Below are positions 7,223-16,179 of a stretch of DNA of 64,000 nt, piece after piece. The DNA is from Acidaminococcus timonensis (GTDB lineage: Bacteria > Bacillota > Negativicutes > Acidaminococcales > Acidaminococcaceae): the NCBI RefSeq assembly GCF_900106585.1, contig NZ_FNWH01000004.1:124001-188000 (forward strand), given 5' to 3'. How positions within the stretch are numbered: position 1 is the stretch's first letter; every line of letters starts with the position of its first letter. Both the position numbers and the translations under genes were made by a program. The notes under the pieces are model-generated. The model ran no database searches and had not been told where the DNA came from. It worked only from the letters and a program-made list of their open reading frames with translations.

Positions 7223-8779
7223 TCACACAATCTTCGTGGACCATCCTTCGATGTTCCATACCTGATCGATCCAGCCTTCGTAGAATTCCGGTTCGTGGGA
7301 CACCAGGAGCAGGGTCCCCTTGTATGCCTGCAGGGCCCGCTGGAGCTCGGCCTTGGCCTCCACGTCCAGATGGTTCGTCGGTTCGTCCAGCACCAGCAGG
7401 TTCACCGGCCGCTGCATGATCTTGCACAGCCGCACCTTGGCCGCTTCCCCGCCGGAAAGGGCGGTCATCTTCGTGGTGATGTGATCATTGGTGAGCCCGC
7501 AGGCTGCCAGCGCTCCTCGCACCTCGGAGTTGCTCATGCCCGGATATTCCTGCCACAGTTCCTCCAGGGCCGTGTTCTGGTTCCCCTTCACGCTTTCCTG
7601 TTCGAAATAGCCCACAGAGACGAATTCGCCCCGTTCCACACTGCCCGCCACCGGTGGGATGAGCCCCAGCAGGGTTTTCAGCAGGGTGGATTTCCCCAGG
7701 CCGTTGGTGCCCCGCAAGGCGATTTTCTGGCCCCGCTCGATCTTCAGGTCCACCTGCTTCGTCAGGGGTACATCATACCCCAGCACCAGGTTGGTCCCGG
7801 TGAGCACGAAGCGGGAAGGGCTCCGGTCCTCCAGGAAGCGGAAATGGGGTTTGGGCTTTTCCGTCCGCTTGGTCAGCAGCTCCATTTTCTCCAGCTTCTT
7901 CATCCGGCTGTTGGCCATGCCCCGGGTGGCCACCCGTGCCTTGTTCCGGGCGATGAAATCCATTTCCTTTTTGATTTCCGCCTGCTGCCGTTCGTAGGCC
8001 GCCTCTTCCTGGCGCCGCTTCGTGGCCGCCATTTCCTGGAACTTCTCGTAGTTGCCCGTGTACCGGGTCAGCTTGAAGTTGTCCACGTGCCAGATCACAT
8101 TGGTCACTGCATTGAGGAACGGCACATCATGGGAAATCAGGATAAAGGCGTTCTCGTACTCCTGCAGATAGCGGGTCAGCCACTGGATGTGTTCCACGTC
8201 CAGGTAGTTTGTGGGTTCATCCAAGAGCAGGATATCCGGATTCTCCAGCAGCAGCTTGGTGAGCAGCACCTTGGTCCGCTGGCCGCCGGACAGCTCATCC
8301 ACCCGGTGTTCCAGACCGATGTCCCTTAGGCCCAGTCCACCAGCCACTTCTTCGATTTTGGAATCCAGGTTGTAGTACTCTGCCGCTTCCAGCCGCTCCT
8401 GGATTTCACCCACCTCAGCCATGAGTCGGTCCATCTCTTCCGGAGAGGCGCTTTCCATTTTATCGTAGTCCGCCAGCATCTCCTGTTCCTGTTCCACCAG
8501 GTCCTGGAAGGCCGTCCGCAGGGTTTCCCGGATGGTCTTTCCCGGTTCCAGGACCGAATGCTGGTCCAGGTACCCTACCTTCGTCCGCCGGGCCCAGGTC
8601 ACCTTTCCCTCGTCGGGGCTCAGCTTGCCGGTGATGATGGCCATGAAGGTGGATTTTCCTTCTCCGTTGGCCCCTACCAGGGCCACATGCTCGCCTTTTT
8701 CCAGGCGGAAGGATACGTCGTCGAAAATCTCCCGTCCCCCGTAACTGTGGGACAGGTGGGCAACATCCAATACGCTCAT
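7223..8779 (-). CDS. ABC-F family ATPase (ribosome-associated type)
   Basis: 518 residues with two ABC ATPase domains and no membrane segment. Walker A motifs are GANGEGKST and GTNGLGKST, signatures LSGGQRTKV and LSGGEAAKV, and Walker B motifs LLLDEPTNYLD and LVLDEPTNHLD. A charged linker rich in Lys/Arg/Glu lies between them (KRRQEEAAYERQQAEIKKE), as in ABC-F proteins that bind the ribosomal E site. The second domain ends the protein without the long C-terminal coiled coil of Uup. An AAAGGAGA site precedes ATG 8779. The role is likely translational (EttA/YkpA-like); resistance-type ABC-F is possible but not indicated. Confidence 0.9.
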   Translation of the reverse strand: MSVLDVAHLSHSYGGREIFDDVSFRLEKGEHVALVGANGEGKSTFMAIITGKLSPDEGKVTWARRTKVGYLDQHSVLEPGKTIRETLRTAFQDLVEQEQEMLADYDKMESASPEEMDRLMAEVGEIQERLEAAEYYNLDSKIEEVAGGLGLRDIGLEHRVDELSGGQRTKVLLTKLLLENPDILLLDEPTNYLDVEHIQWLTRYLQEYENAFILISHDVPFLNAVTNVIWHVDNFKLTRYTGNYEKFQEMAATKRRQEEAAYERQQAEIKKEMDFIARNKARVATRGMANSRMKKLEKMELLTKRTEKPKPHFRFLEDRSPSRFVLTGTNLVLGYDVPLTKQVDLKIERGQKIALRGTNGLGKSTLLKTLLGLIPPVAGSVERGEFVSVGYFEQESVKGNQNTALEELWQEYPGMSNSEVRGALAACGLTNDHITTKMTALSGGEAAKVRLCKIMQRPVNLLVLDEPTNHLDVEAKAELQRALQAYKGTLLLVSHEPEFYEGWIDQVWNIEGWSTKIV

Positions 8780-9061
8780 GCAGTTCTCCTTTGATCAATA
8801 TGCGGAACCCTCTGCCGGTTCCCGTAATCGGTTCAGTATAGCATGGAAAGCCCCGACGGTGCAATAACAGAACCATGTTGGCAGGGCAACGGACAGCGGG
8901 ACCGGAGTATGCTATCATAGAAGTATTTGGGATAGTCCAGGAGTCAGGGAACGGTGTCAAAGGGCTGGGATACAGAGGATTGAGATGCCATTCCGAGACT
9001 CTGCAGGCATCCACCATCCACCATTTACACTGGGTACCTGAAGGTACAAGGGGAGAAAGAC
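8780..9061. other. Intergenic region upstream of asrA
   Basis: 282 bp between the divergent ABC-F and asrA genes. It should hold both promoters. A TATGCT/TATCAT pair near 8910-8920 is a weak -10 candidate, but I cannot fix a convincing -35. No repeat or RNA is recognised. Confidence 0.4.
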
Positions 9062-10084
9062 ATGGGTTATCAATTGAATGAGGAAACCTTCCAGAAGGTT
9101 TTCGACGCGTGGAGCCGTGACTACGACCTCTACGCCCCCAAGCTGTATGCCGGCACCGGCCGGTTCTCGGAAACCGACGTGGTCCGCTACGGCGTGATCA
9201 AGAGCCCGGAGGACATCGTGTGGGACCAGCGGTCCGACTATTCCTGGAAAGAAGCGGTGTTGCCGGTGTGCCAGACCCTGCTGTATTTCACGGAAGACGA
9301 CGTGAACGAAGCCAGGGATCCGGAAAAGGGCAAGATCGTATTCCTGCGCAGCTGCGACCTGGCCGCCGTACAGCGGTTCGACTACATCTTCCTGCAGAAC
9401 GGGCCGGAAGATTCCTATTATAAAGCCCGCCGGGACAAACTGAAATTCGTTCTCATGGGCTGCAATCATTCCTTCGACGGCTGCTTCTGCGTGTCCATGG
9501 GCACCAACCACAGCACGGATTACGACGCCGCTCTGAACAGACGGGATGGCGGCTGGGAACTGGATGTCCCCGATGCCACCCTGGCGAAAGCCCTGGACGA
9601 ACTGACGGCTCCCAAAGGGGATGTAACGCCTGATTACGTGAAAGAGAATGACTTTACTGTTACCGTTCCGGAAAACCTGACCAGTGCTGTCGCCAAGAGC
9701 CACATCTGGGATGAATACGACAAGCGCTGCATCAAATGCGGCCGCTGCACCCTGGTGTGCCCCACCTGCACCTGCTGGTCCATGCAGGATCTGTACTACA
9801 CGGAAAACGGCAAGGCCGGGGAACGGCGCCGGGTGCAGGCTTCCTGCATGATCGACGGCTACACCGATGTGGCCGGCGGCCTGAAGTTCCGCCAGAAAGG
9901 CGGCGAACGGATGCGCTTCAAAGTGCTGCACAAGGTGCTGGACTTCAAGAAGCGGGCCGGCTACCAGATGTGCGTAGGCTGCGGCCGTTGCGACGCCATC
10001 TGCCCGGAATACATTTCGTTCGTCCACTGCATCGAAAAGCTGGCTGACGGCATGGAGGAGGTTTCCGAGAATCATGAAAAATAA
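9062..10084 (+). CDS. asrA: Anaerobic sulfite reductase subunit A (4Fe-4S ferredoxin-like)
   Basis: Electron-transfer subunit of the cytoplasmic AsrABC complex that reduces sulfite to sulfide with NADH. The 340-residue protein has two C-terminal cysteine clusters for [4Fe-4S] centres: CIKCGRCTLVCPTC (about 223-236) and CVGCGRCDAICP (about 304-315). The N-terminal half follows the AsrA/HycB-like pattern with several further conserved Cys. A strong AAGGGGAG site precedes ATG 9062. It overlaps asrB by 11 nt, and the three genes form one operon. Confidence 0.94.
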   Translation: MGYQLNEETFQKVFDAWSRDYDLYAPKLYAGTGRFSETDVVRYGVIKSPEDIVWDQRSDYSWKEAVLPVCQTLLYFTEDDVNEARDPEKGKIVFLRSCDLAAVQRFDYIFLQNGPEDSYYKARRDKLKFVLMGCNHSFDGCFCVSMGTNHSTDYDAALNRRDGGWELDVPDATLAKALDELTAPKGDVTPDYVKENDFTVTVPENLTSAVAKSHIWDEYDKRCIKCGRCTLVCPTCTCWSMQDLYYTENGKAGERRRVQASCMIDGYTDVAGGLKFRQKGGERMRFKVLHKVLDFKKRAGYQMCVGCGRCDAICPEYISFVHCIEKLADGMEEVSENHEK

Positions 10085-10889
10085 TACCTATCTGCCCTTC
10101 AAATCCGAAATCCTGGAAGTCATCAAACACGCGGAACTGGAATATACGTTCCGCATGGCCTACGACCGGGGCAAGGAACATCCTGTGAAACCGGGCCAGT
10201 TCTTTGAGATCTCCATCCCCAAATACGGCGAAGCCCCCATTTCTGTCAGCGGCATCACCGACCATTCCCTGGACTTCACCATCCGTAAAGTGGGCAGCCT
10301 GACCAACGAAATCTTCGAAAACTACGTGGGTGACCACTTCTTCCTGCGGGGGCCCTACGGCAACGGCTTCGACGTGAACCTGTTCAAGGGCAGGGAAATC
10401 GTACTGGTGGCCGGCGGTTCCGGCCTGTCCCCCATCCACGGGGTCATCGACTACTTCGCCGACCATATGGACGAATGTGAACGGCTCACCGTGATTGTGG
10501 GCTTCAAATCCCCGAAGGACATCCTGTTCCGGGACGACCTGAAACGCTGGAAAAAGAGCGGCATGAACCTGATCTACACCGTGGACAAGGCGGACAACGA
10601 CCCGGATTACGACGGCCATGTGGGCCTGGTGACCCAGTACATCCCCGAGATGAACCTGCAGGATCCGGACAACGCCATCGCCGTGGTGGTAGGACCTCCC
10701 ATGATGATCAAGTTCTCCATCAAGACCCTGATCGATATCGGCTTCGACGAAGAGAAAATCTGGCTGTCCGAATCCCGGAAAATGTGCTGCGGCGTGGGCA
10801 AATGCGGCCACTGCCGGATCGGCGAGATCTACGTGTGCCAGGACGGCCCGGTGTTCAAATACACCCAGGTCCGTTCCTTCATTGATTAG
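10074..10889 (+). CDS. asrB: Anaerobic sulfite reductase subunit B (FAD/NAD-binding)
   Basis: 271 residues of the ferredoxin-NADP reductase superfamily, passing electrons from NADH to AsrA/AsrC. It has a flavin-binding barrel with KPGQFFEISIP and RGPYGNGF, then a nucleotide-binding fold with LVAGGSGLSPIHGVI. A C-terminal Cys cluster CCGVGKCGHC with a later YVCQDGPVF binds [2Fe-2S], as in dihydroorotate dehydrogenase electron-transfer subunits. It overlaps asrA and is 9 nt from asrC, where the GGAGG-type site lies. Confidence 0.94.
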   Translation: MKNNTYLPFKSEILEVIKHAELEYTFRMAYDRGKEHPVKPGQFFEISIPKYGEAPISVSGITDHSLDFTIRKVGSLTNEIFENYVGDHFFLRGPYGNGFDVNLFKGREIVLVAGGSGLSPIHGVIDYFADHMDECERLTVIVGFKSPKDILFRDDLKRWKKSGMNLIYTVDKADNDPDYDGHVGLVTQYIPEMNLQDPDNAIAVVVGPPMMIKFSIKTLIDIGFDEEKIWLSESRKMCCGVGKCGHCRIGEIYVCQDGPVFKYTQVRSFID

Positions 10890-10898
10890 GAGGCTGCC

Positions 10899-11876
10899 AT
10901 GCTGGATGTGAATTGTGGAAAACTGAAGAAAAACGCCTACCGGATCACCAAGATCCGGGGCATTACCTCCGCCCGGGTGCGGGTACCCGGCGGCCATCTC
11001 ACCGCAGATGTACTGGGCCAGGTCCAGCACATCGCCGAGACCTACGGCAACGGCCAGGTTCACCTGACCATCCGCCAGGGCTTCGAAATCCTGGGCATCC
11101 CCTACGAAAAGGTACCGGAAGTGAACAAGGCCCTGCAGCCCATCATCGATGAACTGGACATCAACCAGGAAATGCCCGGTACAGGCTTCCCGGCTTCCGG
11201 GACCCGGAACATCATGGCCTGCGTGGGCAACCGGGTGTGCCCCTTCGGCAACTATGACACCACGGCCCTGGCCAAACGCATCGAAAAGGCCATCTTCCCC
11301 AACGACCTGCACGTGAAAGTGGCCCTCACCGGCTGCCCCAACGACTGCTGCAAGGTGCGCATGCACGATTTCGGGATCATCGGCATGACGGAACCCCAGT
11401 TCGACCCCTCCCGCTGCATCAGCTGCGGGGCCTGCGTGAAGAAGTGCAAACAGCTTTCCGTGGAAGCCCTGCACATGGACAAATTCCGGCCCGTGCGGAA
11501 CGTGGAAAAATGCATCGGTTGCGGGGTGTGCGCCCATGCCTGCCCCAACCGGGCCTGGACCCGCAGCAAGCAGCAGTATTTCCGCATCACTCTCCTGGGC
11601 CGCAGCGGCAAGAAGAATCCCCGGATGGGCGTGGACTTCATCAAATGGGCCGACGCGGACAGCGTGGTAAAGATCATTTCCAACGTATATGACTACGCCC
11701 GGAAGTACATCGATCCGGAAGCCCCCGGCGGCAAGGAACACATCGGATATATCGTGGACCGCACCGGGGTGGATACGTTCATGGAATACATCATGCGGGA
11801 CGTGCACCTGCCGGAAAAGGCCGAGGTGTACAAACCGCTGTACTGGAACGGGATCCGGTACTGGGGATTGAAATAG
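10899..11876 (+). CDS. asrC: Anaerobic sulfite reductase subunit C (siroheme catalytic subunit)
   Basis: 325 residues. Catalytic subunit with siroheme and a coupled [4Fe-4S] cluster: the ligand pattern is CVGNRVCPFG followed by TGCPNDCCK. A ferredoxin domain is inserted after it with CISCGACVKKC and CIGCGVCAHACP. The N-terminal part is a nitrite/sulfite reductase ferredoxin-like half-domain (QVHLTIRQGFEILGI). It ends at 11876 within the arm of a hairpin. Together with asrA and asrB it makes sulfide from sulfite as an electron sink or sulfur source. Confidence 0.95.
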   Translation: MLDVNCGKLKKNAYRITKIRGITSARVRVPGGHLTADVLGQVQHIAETYGNGQVHLTIRQGFEILGIPYEKVPEVNKALQPIIDELDINQEMPGTGFPASGTRNIMACVGNRVCPFGNYDTTALAKRIEKAIFPNDLHVKVALTGCPNDCCKVRMHDFGIIGMTEPQFDPSRCISCGACVKKCKQLSVEALHMDKFRPVRNVEKCIGCGVCAHACPNRAWTRSKQQYFRITLLGRSGKKNPRMGVDFIKWADADSVVKIISNVYDYARKYIDPEAPGGKEHIGYIVDRTGVDTFMEYIMRDVHLPEKAEVYKPLYWNGIRYWGLK

Positions 11877-11902
11877 AAGGCAAACCCGCCGCGTTTGCCT
11901 TC
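11876..11902 (+). terminator. Hairpin after asrC
   Basis: Perfect 10-bp stem GAAGGCAAAC/GTTTGCCTTC with a 7-nt loop beginning at the asrC stop codon. No U-tract follows, so termination efficiency is uncertain. Confidence 0.55.
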
Positions 11903-11910
11903 CCAACTGG

Positions 11911-12069
11911 AAAGACGTCAGACCGGCCCTAATGGGCCTCTCAGAAGTCAGACGTCAGCTTGATGGCAATAAGCAGTCGGATACTGCTGCCAGGTCGAAC
12001 AAAGCTGATGTCTAAAGGCCCCCTTGGGGCCGTGTCTGAAAGGCCCTCTCGGGCCGGTCTGACGTCTTT
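11911..12069. repeat. 159-bp nested palindrome (MITE-like or structured RNA)
   Basis: Outer arms AAAGACGTCAGACCGGCCC (11911-11929) and its exact complement (12051-12069) enclose a second pair, GACGTCAGCTT (11951-11961) with AAGCTGATGTC (12002-12012, one mismatch). At the centre is a hairpin GCAGT/ACTGC with GGCA/TGCC (11965-11991). Small GGCCC/GGGCC hairpins interrupt the arms. The right end runs into TTTTTTC, so plus-strand transcription would give a terminator-like structure. No ORF is supported. Confidence 0.7.
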
Positions 12070-12112
12070 TTTCATGCTATAATAAACCATATCCACAGAA
12101 AGGATGATGCCC

Positions 12113-12631
12113 ATGAAATACATGATTGCCTCTGATATCCATGGGTCCGCCTTGTTCACCCGGCAGATGCTGGAACGGTTCCGTGCCGAAGGGGCCGACC
12201 GACTGCTTCTTTTGGGAGACCTGCTGTACCACGGGCCCCGGAACGACCTGCCCGAAGGCTATGCCCCCAAAGAGGTCATCCGGCTGCTGAACAGCGTCAA
12301 GGACCGGATTTTCTGCGTCCGGGGCAACTGCGAAGCCGAGGTGGACCAGATGGTCCTGGAATTCCCCGTGCTGGCCGAATACGCCCTGCTGGAATGGAAC
12401 GGGCACCTGATTTTCGCCACCCACGGCCACCACTACAATACCCAGCACCCGCCCCTGCTCCAGCCTGGGGACATCCTGCTCCACGGCCACACCCACATCC
12501 CGGCCGACGAAACCTGGGGCAACGGCAATCGGTACTGGAATCCGGGCTCCATCTCCCTGCCCAAGGGCGGCAGTGCCAGGAGCTATATGGTGCTGGACGA
12601 TAAAGGCCCCCAGTGGCGGGAACTGAAATGA
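12113..12631 (+). CDS. YfcE/MJ0936-type metallophosphodiesterase
   Basis: 172 residues of the calcineurin-like phosphoesterase family. The metal-ligand motifs are in order: SDIHGS near the N-terminus, LGDLLYHGP, RGNCEAE, THGHHY and GHTHIP. The length matches the small YfcE group that cleaves phosphodiesters such as bis-pNPP in vitro; the natural substrate is unknown. ATG 12113 is chosen because AGAAAGGATG stands 6-8 nt upstream; two earlier in-frame ATGs lie inside that site. A single gene between the palindrome and the receptor gene. Confidence 0.88.
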   Translation: MKYMIASDIHGSALFTRQMLERFRAEGADRLLLLGDLLYHGPRNDLPEGYAPKEVIRLLNSVKDRIFCVRGNCEAEVDQMVLEFPVLAEYALLEWNGHLIFATHGHHYNTQHPPLLQPGDILLHGHTHIPADETWGNGNRYWNPGSISLPKGGSARSYMVLDDKGPQWRELK

Positions 12632-12696
12632 CCTTCCCCGCCCCGGCTATGGTACAATAGCCTTACAAAAATCCCTTGCAAAGGTGGATCCCAATC

Positions 12697-14742
12697 ATGC
12701 TTCCTTCCAAAAAATTGTCTTTCTCCCTTTTTCTGGCCGTAGTGGCCCTGGCCGAGCTCCCCGCCCTTCCTGTCCGGGCACAGGAACCGTACCCGGAGAA
12801 AAGCCATGCCCAGAAAGCGGTGTCCCATCCCCAACAGGCTCCGGCGCTCCTGGGGCAGAAACCCGATAAAGAGCCTGCCTCCATCGACGCCCACAGCGCC
12901 GTATCCCATACAGATCTGATGCCGGTGGCAGCCGGCGTCACCATCATCACCCGGCAGGAAATCGCCGACAACCATTATGATTCGGTGGCCGAAGCCCTGA
13001 ACTATGCCCCGGGGGTCACCGTCACCGGCGGGGTGGTGAACACGTCCCAGCGGATTGTCCGGATCGACGGGGACGAACGGGTGGCCGTGTTCATCGACGG
13101 CCACCGGATGAACCTGGAAAGCGGTCTCACCAACGGCCGGAGCACCTACGACCTGGATATGGCCGTACCTCCCTCTGCCATCGAACGGATCGAAGTGATC
13201 CACGGGATGGCAGACGGGGGCTATCTGAATTATGATACCCCCGGCGGTGCCATCAACATCGTCACCCGGAAGGGCCGGGACCACCAGATCCAGCTGGAGG
13301 GGGCCCGGGGGCCCTATGACGGATGGCGCTGGAACGCCCACCTGGAAGGCAGTTCCGAAGGCTGGAGCTGGCTGGGCACCGGAGGCCGGTCCAACCTGGA
13401 TGCCCTCCACTACCGGAATGCGTCCGGCAGCCGGCACACCATGCCCGATTCCGCCCGGAACCGCCGGGAAATGTTCTACCGGTTCGACCGGCAGTTCACC
13501 GATTCCACTTCCCTCACCCTGTCCTACGCCCATTTCAGCAACAGCCGGGGACTCTGGCTGGGCCGTTCCTACTGGGACAGGCATCAGGAAGAATATGAAG
13601 CGGAAAAGCTGGCCAACAATGTGAACCTGACCTACAACTATAAGGAAGACACCCCTGCCCCGGCCTGGATCTCCTTTTCCCACTACTACAACCAGGCTGA
13701 TTCCTACTATCCGGCAGGCACGGAGGAACAGGACCGGCTTCCCAGCTACAGCCGATGGAAGGCCCATACCAACAGTCTGGACTGGCGGGACGGCTGGAAG
13801 ATGGGCCGGAATCTGACGGTTTCCGCCGGTGCCTCCTGGCAGCACACCTCCCTGGACACGGAACAGAACCTGCTGGATGCCCACAACTTCGCCAAGAATT
13901 ACAACAAGGGCATCAGCAATCTGTCCGCCTTTGTGGCCACCAGGACCCGGTACGACAAGCTGTCCCTCCAGAGTACCTCCCTGTTCAACCACAACACCCG
14001 GTTCGACAACGAGTACGTGTACGGAAACTCCCTGGAATACCGTCCCGATGACCGGCTGACCCTCTACGGGGCCCTCCAGCGGATCTACTCCGTCCCCACC
14101 CTGGATGAGCTGTATTACAACAATTACAATCGGGATTCTGACGGTGCCTGGAAGATCCGGGGCAACCAGCATCTCCAGCCGGAAACGGGCCTCAAGTGGA
14201 ACGGAGGCATCCGGTACCGGCTCAGTGCTCACAGCACCCTGGACGCCAATGCCTTTGTGTCCCACAGCAACAATCCCATTGTCTGGTACAAAGAGGCCGG
14301 AGCCTGGACGCCGAAGAATCTGGAAAGCCAGAACAAATCAGGGTTCCAGCTCACCTGGGAGGACCGGTTCAGTCCCCGGTACGGTCTCACCGCCTCCTAT
14401 GCCTGGACCCGGACCGACACCACCTACGGTGGCGGTATCGATCCCCAGTACACCGATGAAGTGGCTCCCCATGCCGTCAAGGCGGCCCTGACCTACAAGG
14501 ACAGCCGCTGGACCAACAGCCTGCTGTTCCAGGCCGCCTGGGGCCGGGACAAGGGCTGGTATACGGGCAATGCCTTTACCCTGGACGCCAATGTGAACTA
14601 CCGGTTCAACAAGCACTGGAGCACGTACCTGAAGCTCCGGAACCTGCTGGATGAAAGCTATGAAGACGTGGGGTCCCGGACCCTGGGCGACTGCCCGGCC
14701 TACGGCCGCACGGCCCTGGTGGGAGTGATTTGGGAATATTAA
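12697..14742 (+). CDS. TonB-dependent outer-membrane receptor
   Basis: 681 residues. A signal peptide (MLPSKK followed by a hydrophobic stretch to about residue 26, cleavage near VRAQE) is followed by a linker. The plug domain spans about 70-190 (ITRQEIADNHYDSVAEAL, APGVTV, GDERVAVFIDGHRM, IERIEVIHG, GGAINIVTRKG). A beta-barrel of alternating aromatic strands ends in VGVIWEY. This is proof of an outer membrane. The substrate is not evident: siderophore, heme or cobalamin are all possible, and no transporter genes adjoin. ATG 12697 has AAGGTGG 9 nt upstream. An extended -10 (TATGGTACAAT) lies just before. Confidence 0.9.
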   Translation: MLPSKKLSFSLFLAVVALAELPALPVRAQEPYPEKSHAQKAVSHPQQAPALLGQKPDKEPASIDAHSAVSHTDLMPVAAGVTIITRQEIADNHYDSVAEALNYAPGVTVTGGVVNTSQRIVRIDGDERVAVFIDGHRMNLESGLTNGRSTYDLDMAVPPSAIERIEVIHGMADGGYLNYDTPGGAINIVTRKGRDHQIQLEGARGPYDGWRWNAHLEGSSEGWSWLGTGGRSNLDALHYRNASGSRHTMPDSARNRREMFYRFDRQFTDSTSLTLSYAHFSNSRGLWLGRSYWDRHQEEYEAEKLANNVNLTYNYKEDTPAPAWISFSHYYNQADSYYPAGTEEQDRLPSYSRWKAHTNSLDWRDGWKMGRNLTVSAGASWQHTSLDTEQNLLDAHNFAKNYNKGISNLSAFVATRTRYDKLSLQSTSLFNHNTRFDNEYVYGNSLEYRPDDRLTLYGALQRIYSVPTLDELYYNNYNRDSDGAWKIRGNQHLQPETGLKWNGGIRYRLSAHSTLDANAFVSHSNNPIVWYKEAGAWTPKNLESQNKSGFQLTWEDRFSPRYGLTASYAWTRTDTTYGGGIDPQYTDEVAPHAVKAALTYKDSRWTNSLLFQAAWGRDKGWYTGNAFTLDANVNYRFNKHWSTYLKLRNLLDESYEDVGSRTLGDCPAYGRTALVGVIWEY

Positions 14743-14743
14743 A

Positions 14744-14774
14744 AGAGGTGTGTGAAAAATACTTTTCACACACC
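14744..14774 (+). terminator. Terminator of the TonB receptor gene
   Basis: GGTGTGTGAAAA and TTTTCACACACC form an 11-12 bp stem right after the stop codon. The TGTGAA/TTCACA stem type recurs all over this window. Confidence 0.75.
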
Positions 14775-14861
14775 GTCACTAGTCTCTAGTCACTAGCCGA
14801 TGGAAGCCAGCTGACGCTGGCAAAATAAAAGGGCTGTGAATGCTTTTTCACAGCTCTTTCT
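14775..14861. repeat. Heptamer-array cassette, copy 1
   Basis: Three 7-bp units (GTCACTA, GTCTCTA, GTCACTA; 14775-14796), then GCCGATGGAA, a hairpin GCCAGC/GCTGGC (about 14806-14822), AAAATAAA and a terminator stem AGGGCTGTGAAT/TTCACAGCTCTTT (14829-14861). On the minus strand the last stem terminates larA. Confidence 0.8.
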
Positions 14862-14871
14862 TTCTACCTTT

Positions 14872-16179
14872 TTATTTCTGGGGTTCTTCCGCGATCACAC
14901 CGCCGCAGTGGGGCACCACGTTGATGGTGTAATCCGTCTTTCCCTCTGCTGCCAGCTGGGCTTTCGCCTTTTCCCAGGCTTCGGCCACCGTGGCGCAGGG
15001 AATCTGGTTCGTCTTCTTGATGGCCTCGAAGTTCTCCGGCTTCGTCACCAGGTAGATGGTGTACCGGTGGGTCATGCAGAACAGGTTGAAGGCCACGAAG
15101 AACGGAATGGTGAAGTTTTTCCGCAGGTCCTTTTCCATGTCCTGCTCGTTGTCGTACTTGAAGCTGCCCAGGTATTCCGGCGGTTCGTACAGATCGCTGG
15201 CTTCCATGATGGCAATGATGATGCCACCGTGTTTCGTGGTCACATCCGCCGGATCGTAGCATTTGCAGCCCTGGTACAGAGACACATCCTTGGGGTAGCC
15301 ACCGGCACAGGCAAAGGTCACGTCGGCCCGTTCCTTGAAGGAGACCGCCTGGTTAGCGTGGACAATCTTCGTCCCTTCCAGCCAGGCCTTGTAGGGATCC
15401 CCGGCCACCATGTTGCAGATCTTGCCGTCGTTGTTGATGATGGAATGGACCAGGAACGTAGGTTTCACCATATCCATGGCATCCAGCATGTCGTAGTTCA
15501 CCGGATTGTCGTCGATGATCCCGTTCCGGGTCTTGGGGTTGATGCCGGCACCGAACTTGTCGGCCAGGGCATGGCAGTGGTTCTCCTGGATGGTATCCCA
15601 GCCGGCCACCCCCGGAAGGATCAGCTTCCGGCCGCCGCCGTACCCGGCGAACAGATGGGCCGTGATGCCATCGATGATGACGATTTTATCCGCTTCCACT
15701 ACTTTCTTGTTCAGCATGACCTTCGTGCCGTAACGGGTGGTGCCCACGCAAGTCAGTTCATCGTTGTTGCGGCAATGGTGCTGGAACATTTTAATGCGAT
15801 GGGCCACTTCCTCGCCCACCACCCGGATATCTTCCTCCGGAGTCTGTTCCCGGTGGGTGCCCTGGGCGAACAGGATGGTCATATCTTCGTCGAGTACCCC
15901 GGCCCGATTCAGTTCGTTCACCACGTGGATCACGTACTCCGAGGACTTGTTCCAGGTCCGGGTCACGTCGGCGATGACCAGGCAGACCTTGTCCCCCTTG
16001 TGGAACATCTCCTGCATGGGTTTACAGCCGATGGGGTGGCGCAGGGCCTCCAGGGTGGCCTTTTCCACGTCCACGGCCGGGACGTCCTTCCCCTCGATGA
16101 TGCTGCTGATCCGTTCCTCCGGCAGTTCCACGTCCTGGGTGGTCTTACCGAAGTTGAAAGTGAATTTCTTCAGTGCCAT
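14872..16179 (-). CDS. larA: LarA-family nickel-dependent racemase (lactate racemase-like)
   Basis: 435 residues of the DUF2088/LarA family, whose members interconvert D- and L-2-hydroxyacids with a nickel-pincer nucleotide cofactor. Seen: IADVTRTW (about 69-76), the His-rich segment LFAQGTHREQT, MFQHHCRNND, GYGGGRKLILPGVAG and HANQAVSF. No larB, larC or larE cofactor genes are in the window, so the cofactor must come from elsewhere. Substrate may be lactate or another hydroxyacid such as malate or 2-hydroxyglutarate; the family is now known to be broad. A purine-rich AGGAAAGGAAG site precedes ATG 16179. Confidence 0.85.
   Translation of the reverse strand: MALKKFTFNFGKTTQDVELPEERISSIIEGKDVPAVDVEKATLEALRHPIGCKPMQEMFHKGDKVCLVIADVTRTWNKSSEYVIHVVNELNRAGVLDEDMTILFAQGTHREQTPEEDIRVVGEEVAHRIKMFQHHCRNNDELTCVGTTRYGTKVMLNKKVVEADKIVIIDGITAHLFAGYGGGRKLILPGVAGWDTIQENHCHALADKFGAGINPKTRNGIIDDNPVNYDMLDAMDMVKPTFLVHSIINNDGKICNMVAGDPYKAWLEGTKIVHANQAVSFKERADVTFACAGGYPKDVSLYQGCKCYDPADVTTKHGGIIIAIMEASDLYEPPEYLGSFKYDNEQDMEKDLRKNFTIPFFVAFNLFCMTHRYTIYLVTKPENFEAIKKTNQIPCATVAEAWEKAKAQLAAEGKTDYTINVVPHCGGVIAEEPQK

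Noticed and set aside
9945-11906. 653-residue minus-strand ORF
   Set aside because: Mirror frame of asrB and asrC, no start signal and no family features.
11941-12159. 72-residue minus-strand ORF
   Set aside because: Lies within the nested palindrome and crosses the phosphodiesterase start; no ribosome-binding site.
12583-14265. 560-residue minus-strand ORF
   Set aside because: Antisense to the TonB receptor gene; Gly/Val/Pro-rich shadow.
14775-14796. Short tandem repeats as a CRISPR array
   Set aside because: Units are 7 bp without spacers, and no cas gene is present.
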